Origin: Phoronis australis
Lineage: Eukaryota > Phoronida > Phoronidae
Assembly: GCA_002633005.1 (NCBI GenBank)
Contig: NMRA01000590.1
Span: forward strand, 146,142-173,214
Length of the DNA: 27,073 bases
Direction of reading: 5' to 3'
Below are positions 19,575-27,073 of the stretch, in pieces (positions within the stretch are counted from its first letter, which is position 1; each line of letters starts with the position of its first letter). A model generated the notes under the pieces. That model searched no databases and was not told the origin of the DNA. It saw nothing but the letters and a program-made list of their open reading frames with translations. Both the position numbers and the translations under genes were made by a program.

Positions 19575-20546
19575 TGGAGCAAACGCTTGTCGTTTGGCCA
19601 TTTGCCCGATACGGTAGCAGAGTGTATTCTGTTGTTTACTTCGAGTTTTTAATCATTTAGTGTGAAAAATGCCAAACAAGTATTGCTGTTATCGCAAATG
19701 AAATTTAGATTCGGACTACAATACAAATGTACGTTCCAGCCCGTAAAAATACATTCTACTGTACACCTAAAATTATCACCTAAAAGGCGTTTACTTTCTT
19801 CAGTGATCCTTTCTGCTTCTCAACATATCTTCGATGAAGCCTTGCTACATGACATCAGGTGAATTTGGCGAACAATTCCAACTTTACTGTTTGATTGCTG
19901 TTAACTTTGACCGCGGTCGCGATAACCACAAAGTATTTCAATTGAATCAGGTGAGTATGAGGCAAAGGCTAGCCCGAGACTGAGCGAAGCGCGTGACCTG
20001 GCGCGTGACGCACACTAGCACGGGAAATATCAGTGAAATTCGTAAGATTTGTGTCTCTTGGACTTTTTGTTCGTAAACAGGCGTTATTTGACCTAATTTC
20101 CTCGAAATGGCGCCTGATGAGAGAAACTCGAGCGAACCGCGAGGTTTTCGTCGACAGGATAAAGTTATTTTTAGACTAAATTGTATCCAGAGTCAGGGTA
20201 TTTGCCAATTACAACTTCATGTGCACATATGCATGTTTCAATTGATTTTATTTGTTGTATTTTGAAATGAGTAACTTTTTATAGTGATATACTATCGCCC
20301 CTGTATGCCTGCGGCATTCAGACCCAGACCGGGTCCAGTTTCAATTTCTGTCTGTTCACAGCTTCGCACAACACAACAAGTCCACATTTTCTTCGTCCAT
20401 CCACAGTTATTCCACGATCCACCTACCATCGCTTTAATCGTGTTAACGTTCAATGCGTAAAATTCACCATAAGAACTCCAGTAAGAATTCGCGTGTGTAG
20501 CAAAGACTCGGAGCAATACAAGAACAATATGGCGGGTTTTGCCCTC

Positions 20547-20563
20547 CTTCCGATGACGTCACA
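20547..20563 (-). promoter_or_regulatory. CRE/ETS composite, promoter-like, pointing left
   Basis: On the minus strand TGTGACGTCATCGGAAG is followed by GAGGGCAAAACCCGCCATAT, the last part containing an ATGGCGG (YY1-like) core on the plus strand. Downstream on the minus strand, an ATG near 20428 opens a short frame with WTCCVVRSC ending at 20292. No protein family was recognised. Confidence 0.4.
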
Positions 20564-20735
20564 TTGACTAACTAGAAACTCGCGAAGTGAGCTGCGAATC
20601 ACCACTGAACGCAATGGTGATCTACTCAGACCCCTATTCAATGCTACTGTTATCGGCCTTTTATTGTTCGCGCAGGAATCTTGCGGTGACGCAACATAGC
20701 GCAAAAAGGCAGCTTCAGCATCATTGACGGGCCTA

Positions 20736-20787
20736 CATATGCGTGATTAAACTCGCGTTTTCTAATAATGTTTCAATCACGCATATG
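20736..20787. repeat. Hairpin-forming inverted repeat
   Basis: CATATGCGTGATT (20736-20748) and AATCACGCATATG (20775-20787) are perfect 13-bp inverted arms around 26 bases. GCCT and AGGC a few bases outside extend the symmetry with a small indel. Confidence 0.85.
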
Positions 20788-20959
20788 AAAAGGCTTTTCT
20801 AGGGCTACCAGGTTAGCCAAATACATCTAAAATAACAAAATTCCGTTGAAGTTAGGCCTTAAAAGACTCCAGAATTTCATTATTTCACCTCTGAGCTCAA
20901 CATAGCTTATATGCTTTATTTGGTAACTTCGAATTATTACCGGGATTTTCTGTAGATAA

Positions 20960-21177
20960 GTCCATGGGCGTGTATTTGGAAAATGAAAATTTTCAGGCGT
21001 TTTATTAAAACCGAATAAACGCCCGGGCGGAAAAGGGGGGCGTGAGTGAGCTTTTAAGAGGAAGTTTTCCTAGTATACGCCCGTACTATCTGGACACTTG
21101 ACAGCAGAAATTCTAACACCAAATTAACGCCCATTGGCGTATATTTAGCATAATTTTCCGAATAAACGCCCATGGAC
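20960..21177. repeat. Inverted repeat with GGGCGT-TATT motifs, MITE-like
   Basis: GTCCATGGGCGT at 20960-20971 is inverted at 21166-21177, and the match continues inward (TATT, GGAAAAT) to about 25 bp with two mismatches. Inside are further GGCGTTTTATT and GAATAAACGCCC words (20995-21022), which form their own hairpin, and a diverged CGCCCATTGGCGTATATTT near 21129. The 218-bp size suits a small foldback or MITE relic. A 130-codon minus frame crossing this region is therefore unlikely to be a gene. Confidence 0.65.
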
Positions 21178-22741
21178 GTTTCATCGGGTGTGCTTGTTGT
21201 ACAAATTGCATGATTACTAGACGGAAGTTTAACAGAAAAAGCTTTGTTTACAACAAGCCCTATTCCTGCGTAAATAAAATTACTAGTGAAGTGATACCGA
21301 GTGGGATGCGTGTATGAGCGAAATCGACCGGGACTCCACAAAAGTTTCCTTGAGAGCCCACTGCTGGTTACCATTCCATACTCAGAAGCCCTCGGTCTCT
21401 TCTCAGAGTTGGACTGAGTGGAGGCCTCGAACACGTTTTTTCCCAAGTTATCACTGGATGTTTAATACACAATGATATTATTTAATAGCCCATATACTGT
21501 ATTTCGTGCCGATAGCAACTTGTCTTCCAGGGCATATCAGCCTCCAGATCGACTTGAACCTCATGTCATATATGTTAGAACCGAAAGTTACTGCATAATA
21601 ATTCGCCTACGTGTAAACATATCGAACTTCACGTTGTCGCTATGTTGACTAGATCGCAGTCATGTCTGAAACGTTCTCGCCGCGACCTGAAACTTATTGA
21701 GCCTGGTCTAAAGTGGTGACGAGATGTCACTACTTTCGAGCCCAAAGTTGATTTCTAAACTGATAAAGGAATAAATTAAAACCATGAATATATTGGCTAT
21801 TGGCCTAAATCAGAGTTGTCCTTTTATAGAAAGCAGGGATTTGATGCCGCTTTAACGTGTAATATTTGATAAATCGAATACATTTTGTGAAACTCCCTGA
21901 CTCAGTTGCTGATGCTGTACAAGTGCCGTGACTGTGCTCAAAGTTTGTGGAGCAAGGTAGTCAACGAAATAAGGGATAATGGTGTCGTCAGCAGGCCGTT
22001 TGAGAAGGTTTGATCTGTGTTGGTGACGGAGTCAGGGATTGAATCAAAGTTAATTTGGTTTGCCAATGAACCAGAGAAATACCAATAGTTCCAAACAAGA
22101 ATTCTGAATGCACGTGGAATTTTAAGGACCAGAATTGGAAATTAACTAATTTTGTCAAGGCCGGTATCTTGGCTAAGCCAAGGTACATGACGTCATACTT
22201 TTGCTCGCAGAGATAGGTTGATCTACATCCAGTAAGGTTATCTCGTACTTACAGTGGCTCGCAGTTATTTTTTGCAAATACTTCAGGTGCATTGGTCCCT
22301 AGGTCTTGTGTTTGGTCCCAGGGATTGGAGTTCGACCCTCGTGTTGGAACCCTTATGTTTGAAAATTTTTTGGGACGTGAGTGGAAAATAGAGTCTCGGG
22401 TCTGTGCATTGGTAATGTGTGTTGGATGTTAGTTGGTATCAGGTGGAATTTTTTCAAGACCATGGGTAATGATGCTATCAAATCGTTGGGTAATCTCTCT
22501 CTATCAGTCGTGCGACTGAGTGCGGGGCAGGGTTTCAAACTGACACAATCGGGGAGAAAGATATTTCTACATCAGCCCCTAGTCTCGTAGCCAGGCACCA
22601 TTATCATTGGATTTTGGTGAACAACTCTGACTTCTTGTTCGTTATTGGCAACGAAGGATGTGAAGCGCATAACACACTGGTGCGCTATTAGGCACATGGA
22701 CTTCTGAGCCGAACTGCGCTAATATGCGAAACATACATGTA
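21178..22741. other. No gene recognised
   Basis: Frames of 60-70 codons occur on both strands without motifs. A perfect CRE palindrome TGACGTCA is at 22188-22195 with no other promoter element beside it. Confidence 0.5.
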
Positions 22742-22753
22742 GGCGCATGCGCC
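22742..22753. promoter_or_regulatory. NRF1-like palindrome with adjoining CCAAT boxes
   Basis: GGCGCATGCGCC matches the NRF1 core GCGCATGCGC and runs directly into CCAAT (22752-22756), with another CCAAT at 22763. NRF1 plus CCAAT is a common TATA-less promoter signature. No transcript start or exon was identified next to it, so it may be chance. Confidence 0.3.
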
Positions 22754-23346
22754 AATGGGCAAACCAATTGCCGGATGAAAGAGGCATTATTACGGATATA
22801 GGCCTGTTAGTCTATAGACTCGGCAATGCGGTATACAAGCATGGACCCATGCTTAAAGGGAACCGAGTAAAGATAAAGGAGTGGTTCAAGTGCTGTCTAG
22901 AGAAATAATACACAGAGTTTATGAAATCCCCTCCAGTTTATTGGCCAAAGGTTATGATACTATGTCTGAGAATTATTCGATTAAAATGTAGAGTGAAAGA
23001 TGGTAGACCAGAGCAGAAAGTGATTCATAAGTTTGTTGTAAACTTTGCTAAACAATCTCGCCCCAAGTACTAGTGGGGGGCGGTGATTTTTGGAACGCAG
23101 CAAAAATACATTGCGTACAGTTGGCGTTTGTGGTCGTGTAGTGGATGGTGGAGGGAGTGTCCCCAACTCCCAGCACCCAATATGGAGAAGTGGTTTTGTG
23201 ATACATGTACGTGGTAAAATCCTAGAAGCCCCTTGTTTAAGTCACATGAAGTGCGTTTATAGCGTTTTAAAGAGAGGACCTTGCTAAAAAGCAAGACTTC
23301 TCGAGATTACACGAGCTTGCCGTGCACTTTACAATAGAGCACGTGA

Positions 23347-23484
23347 GGTCCTAGCGTACATATAGGTCCTGGCGTACATAAAGGTCCTGGCGTACATATA
23401 GGTCCTGGCGTACATATAGGTCCTAGCGTACACGTAGGTCCTGGCGTACATATAGGTAATGGCGTACATGTAGGTCTTAGCGTT
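23347..23484. repeat. 18-bp minisatellite, about 7.7 copies
   Basis: Units GGTCCTGGCGTACATATA start every 18 bases at 23347, 23365, 23383, 23401, 23419, 23437, 23455 and 23473 (partial). Because 18 is a multiple of three, minus-strand frames stay open and give repeats such as CTPGPI and YMYART; these are by-products of the array. Variants (CTAGCG, CACGTA, GGTAAT) mark individual units. Confidence 0.96.
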
Positions 23485-23542
23485 ACTGAATGCACGACCG
23501 ATGCTGGCCAACCGACAATTGTGTAGAATTCAGTAACGCTAA
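23477..23542. repeat. Inverted repeat at the minisatellite's right end
   Basis: TTAGCGTTACTGAA (23477-23490) and TTCAGTAACGCTAA (23529-23542) are perfect 14-bp inverted arms around 38 bases. The left arm overlaps the last partial minisatellite unit. Confidence 0.9.
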
Positions 23543-23725
23543 AAAACAAAACTTCGCGAGATTCCATGAGATACTGCCATGTATTTTAAATAAGAACAAG
23601 TAATTTGGGCTAGATTTTAGCGAGGTCTTAACGTAGGTCCTAGAGTTGCTGAACGCTAACCACCTCTTGATTTAGCCCATCGATAGTTATAAATTAAGTC
23701 TCAGACAGCAGATATCATAAAGGTG

Positions 23726-24338
23726 GTTTAAAGTTAAATCTGGTTAAAACTGGACTTAGACTAGGTTAAAAGATAATTTGCATTTCATAAAGACGTTTAA
23801 CTTTTAGACCAGTAATCTCGTAAAAACCTGGGCCCGGTCTCTAATCTTTGTACTCGAAACGAACTCGAAACTACTTTTGGCAATTTCTCTGCTCCTTTTG
23901 TGCGAACTTAACATAATTGGTTATCAGACTGTGCTCAAAACATTATAGTTTATGCATAGGAGTTTCTAGTTCAAGTTTGCCCTTGAAGACCCTTATATTC
24001 GTGCTCCAAACTCGAGTAAAAACTCGAAATATCTAGTTCAAACTCGAACTTATTGCTTTAATATTGGGTTTACAAACTGTGAACTAAGGGCAATAAATTA
24101 ACTACGTAAGTTATTGTGTACTCGACCATAGAATAATAGACACTTATCTTGAGTTCGCCCAAAAGTAGAGTAGAAAATGCCGAACCTAATTTCGAGTTCC
24201 ATTTCGAATAAACAGATTGGAGACCGGGCCCTGGTTTATCTGCAGTTGAGACCTGGAATAAGTCAGTTTTCATTTTACCGCTGAGGTCTATATTCCTAAG
24301 ACCTGTATAAAGCTCTTAAACCAGGTTTAACTTTAAAC
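23726..24338. mobile_element. 613-bp foldback (palindromic) element
   Basis: Outer arms 23726-23748 and 24316-24338 are inverted at 21 of 23 positions (GTTTAAAGTTAAA core). Inner arms 23824-23847 and 24214-24237 are inverted at 22 of 24 (around GGGCCCGGTCTC), with further symmetry of ACTCGAAA words to about 23872/24187. Outer-to-inner spacing is 75 bp on the left and 78 bp on the right, so this is one nearly symmetric structure. The centre is rich in ACTCGAAA/TTCGAGTT words and has no gene. It is consistent with a MITE or with one MITE nested in another. No target duplication was found. Confidence 0.75.
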
Positions 24339-25859
24339 TTGATCAGACCTAGGTTAAATACTGTTAAACATAGCAGACTTGCATGATATAGGTGCAACTA
24401 AATGATGCCGTGATGTGCATTTATGACGCAGTATTCAATTTTCAGTTTTACAACGACTCAGATCAAACGTAGCAGGAGAGGATGCAGGGTTTTTTAAAGG
24501 GGGGGGGTTTCTGACCAAGGATTTTTTAAAAGGGGGATTCGTAGTCAACAATTTAAAACTTATATATTTGATATCATTAAAATCAAGAGAAAAGGGGTCC
24601 GGACACTTGTCCCCCTGGATCTGCCTGTCTATGCGTAGACCAATAGAGCAGGACGTTATCGTCATAAGCGCTCAAGGTGTGACTTAAGACGGCATCTTCT
24701 GATTCTTGTTACTGAGTTTTACCTCCATAGGTCCTCGATTTAGGGTTGCAAAGCAGGGATCCTGCCCTCTCCTTGGCCGCAAAATACAAATAGTAAATTG
24801 CACGAAAATAATTTTGACATGTATTATGTTGCTGCTTATCGTGAGCATGTAACTCAATTTGTGTACGTACTGCACAGGCATTACAAAATGTCCCCTCATA
24901 TCATAGATCTGCCATTGGGTCCCTCATCGATTTTCTTTACAATTTTTTCACAGATGGAATTCCTTTCTGGCCTCCATTTTATGGGATACCCTTAACTTGT
25001 TTGTCAATCCGTTTCTCCGATTGTGGGAACTGTGTAGCCAGTCTGGACGAATATATATTTCCAGGTCTGCTGTTCACGTTGAATTGATTTGGCACTAGTT
25101 TTCTTGTTTTCTATAATATCGGCTTTATCTCTGATCATTACTGGGAGGGAACATGTTTCTACGGGAGAAGCATGTGTTTATTACCGCTTTTTTGAAAAAG
25201 GTTAAATGTAACACCTTATCATGATTGTCTATAGATAACGGTCATTATCACACCAGCGCGTTTTATTACCAAGTAAATGGATTACAGACAGGGTAAGTCC
25301 TGGATAAAGATTGTGTTTGCGTTTGGCCATCCCAACTACAACTGTACTGGCGCATGCGATATTATATTGCCCGAATATAGCCGTCCAGCCGCTCGACCCA
25401 ATTTCCCTTAGTCACTAATTTCCTTTCCTCATTGCTGCCAATAATTCCCCTCCGGTCTCCAGTCAATTTACAACTTGGTGGTCACCATATGTTTTTCCTC
25501 CTCGTCTGCCTTTACTTCAACCCCATCCACGAGTTCACATCCAACTTACACATGTTTCCCTTAATTTTTCAATTAGAATCTTCGCTACCACAATTTTTTC
25601 TGTTTGCGTTTCTATTTAAAGAGGCTTAGAACGCGAAAAATACTAAATTACATTATTCAAAGTGGTTCTCTGCCATTGAAACAGAATCCAAGCCGCTCAT
25701 AAGGTTTTTACGTTTTTTCGTAAATATTTTGAATTTCTGTTGATGTCAAAACATTCCTTTCTTGATTTCAATATGAGTACACTGTATTGAGAAAGCCACT
25801 GTGGTTTACGTGAGGACCAAAAACAGGAGCGTAGCATTGCGACCAGCTAGCAATGCGGT
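24339..25859. other. No gene recognised
   Basis: A G-run of nine (near 24501-24509) and AAGGGGG runs lie at 24495-24537. Short frames (minus 24435-24665 and 24684-24899, plus 25432-25629) lack motifs. The inverted pair GCATTGC/GCAATGC is near 25835-25857. Confidence 0.5.
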
Positions 25860-25920
25860 CCTGGGTTCTTTGTGTCCCGGGTTCTATGTGCCCCGTTTCA
25901 TGGATTTCGGGTTCTTGGTT
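25860..25920. repeat. Degenerate 15-16 bp tandem repeat, four units
   Basis: Units CCTGGGTTCTTTGTGT, CCCGGGTTCTATGTG, CCCCGTTTCATGGAT and TTCGGGTTCTTGGTT follow head to tail at 25860, 25876, 25891 and 25906. Confidence 0.7.
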
Positions 25921-26007
25921 CCAGTGTTTTGAGTTATAGTCCAGACACTAAGCGGACGAGTGTGCCCGTTTTAGCTACAATCGCCATTTTAGGTCACATT
26001 ATAATTT

Positions 26008-26748
26008 TAAGGTGCTTTTTCTATCCTGAGAAAGAGCAAAAGTTTGACCTCATTAACTTTGATTTGCATGCATAATTAGGTCAAAATTTGGCATAAATTA
26101 CATGCAGGCATATCTCTGGAACCATTTGAAAGAATTGCAGGAGTTTTGGATGGATTCTTATGTTCAACGGAAAGCCCAATTACTTCATGACACGAGGTCA
26201 TTCTAGGTCAGGATAACGTAAAAATTTCACCCTAAAACCGGAAACTTTTGCCAAAATGTACCCAACATTTAAAGAACAGGAAGTATGGGCATGTTTCATA
26301 AGAAAACGCCATACTTGGTCCAAATGTCCATTTTGAGTTGCCCTTACGAACCTGATAAAAGGCAAAATAATTCGACCTTATTAACTTTAACTTGCATGCA
26401 TAATTCGCTCATAGTTGTTGGTAGTAATTAGTATGATTTACTTATGAGCATATCTCTCAGACCATTTGGAGGCATCGAAAGATCTGAGGCTCATTCTTAC
26501 CGGTATGTTAACCTGGGCGCCTAGAACATTTTTGACACCTTCAAAATCATTCTAGGTTAAAGTCAAGTAACTATTTCCCAAAATCGCTATTTTTACCCAA
26601 AACAGTACATAACATTTAAAAAGGGCCGGTAAGTGCAGGTTATATAAGAAATAGCCATATTTTTCCCAAATGATTATTTAAAGTTGCTCTCAAAACCAAA
26701 TAGGGCAAAAAGTTTGACCTGATAATTTCCGATTTGCTAGCATACCTG
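26008..26748. repeat. Tandem array of about 335-bp units, just over two copies
   Basis: Unit 1 (26036-26361, 326 bp) and unit 2 (26362-26704, 343 bp) share in the same order GCAAAA, TTGACCT or TCGACCT, TTGCATGCATAATT, a TATCTCT...ACCATTTG block, a TCATTCTAGGT block, an AACATTTAAA block and a CCATA-TT...CCAAATG block. A third partial unit starts at 26705 with GGCAAAAAGTTTGACCTGAT and fades near 26748. A piece of a preceding unit precedes 26036. Units are diverged, so the array is old. Satellite-like; no coding role seen. Confidence 0.85.
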
Positions 26749-27073
26749 GATCCTAATGGACATCTTTCTACCCACTGCCCGGAATCGGAGATTCTTTGTT
26801 TCGAGTAATCCACTGAATAACCCACCTGTATGGTGGCATTCAAATACATGCTAATGCGCGCACTTAGCCTAAAATATATGCGGGCTCGAATTTTTCATGA
26901 TGAGGACTTTCTACTGAAAAAATCAACGAGGACTAAAAACGGGCCACTAGGTTCAGGCCTATAAATTGTGCATCCGCGCCGACTTCTTGTGGACTTTAGT
27001 CCCGTTTACCATTTCTTTTTGTTTCACTGAGGCGGAACTTTTTGCCCAATTCGAGCCCCCCGTTGTCCCCCCC
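26749..27073. other. No gene recognised
   Basis: This stretch ends in a C-rich run (GAGCCCCCCGTTGTCCCCCCC). No exon, RNA gene or repeat was recognised before the window edge. Confidence 0.5.

Larger units (their letters stand above)
23285..23660. repeat. Diverged direct duplication flanking the 18-bp array
   Basis: Sequence at about 23287-23346 (CAAGACTTCTCGAGATTACA...) is repeated in diverged form at about 23545-23605 (CAAAACTTCGCGAGATTCCA...). Each copy is followed by AGGTC-TAGCG-type words and a GTT-CTGAA-GC motif (23481 and 23646). The 18-bp array seems to have expanded inside the left copy. Confidence 0.6.

Noticed and set aside
19669-19701. Start of a THAP-type zinc-finger gene (MPNKYCC...)
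   Set aside because: The frame stops after ten codons and the required downstream Cys-His and FxxFP-like residues are not visible, so the resemblance rests on too few positions.
21054-21446. 130-codon minus-strand frame as a gene
   Set aside because: Its C-terminal third runs through the inverted GGGCGT-TATT repeat, it lacks recognisable motifs, and no splice or promoter signals support it.
23307-23567. Minus-strand frames encoding CTPGPI or YMYART repeats as a repetitive protein
   Set aside because: They are direct products of the 18-bp minisatellite, which stays open in several frames because the period is a multiple of three.

Overview
The window looks like non-coding, repeat-rich DNA from a metazoan, most likely a marine invertebrate; the phylum cannot be fixed from sequence alone. 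The grounds are two kinds of non-LTR retrotransposon with animal-type endonuclease and reverse transcriptase (RT) domains, several MITE-like palindromes, minisatellites, recurrent TACATGTA-type words, intron-bounded exon candidates, and no prokaryotic gene packing. No complete host gene is visible.

Layout. Bases 1-164 are the end of a 31-bp minisatellite. Then comes unassigned DNA with a 261-bp MITE-like element (1970-2230). From about 2398 to 16510 there is a three-level nest of mobile elements. (1) The oldest is a minus-strand Jockey-superfamily (CR1/L2/Rex1-like) LINE, whose 3' third is at 2398-3418 and whose 5' two thirds are at 14425-16510. (2) Into its RT gene, on the plus strand, went a nearly full-length L1/Tx1-like LINE of about 5.9 kb (3419-14424, with ORF1, ORF2 and an A-rich tail), flanked by a perfect 14-bp target-site duplication. 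Removing it restores the RT reading frame of the host LINE. (3) Into the 3' UTR of that second LINE went a 5,059-bp DNA element (9290-14348) with 35-bp terminal inverted repeats (34/35 identical), a TA duplication, GC-rich subterminal GCCGAC arrays and no recognisable transposase.

Right of the nest, a 167-bp minus-strand segment with splice sites (17002-17168) resembles the start of a zona pellucida (ZP) domain, the best candidate for a host exon. A weaker exon candidate lies on the plus strand at 18830-18954. Two promoter-like CRE/ETS composites face each other at 19558 and 20563. The remainder (20.7-27 kb) holds hairpins, an 18-bp minisatellite, a 613-bp foldback palindrome and a tandem array of about 335-bp units (26008-26748).

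Both LINEs are dead: each has frameshifts, stops and altered catalytic motifs (a stop in place of Tyr in YADD in the outer one; GAFN and YADE in the inner one). The DNA element is the youngest insertion by nesting, and its well-matched termini agree. Its 4.7-kb interior, with no recognised gene, is the least explained part of the window.
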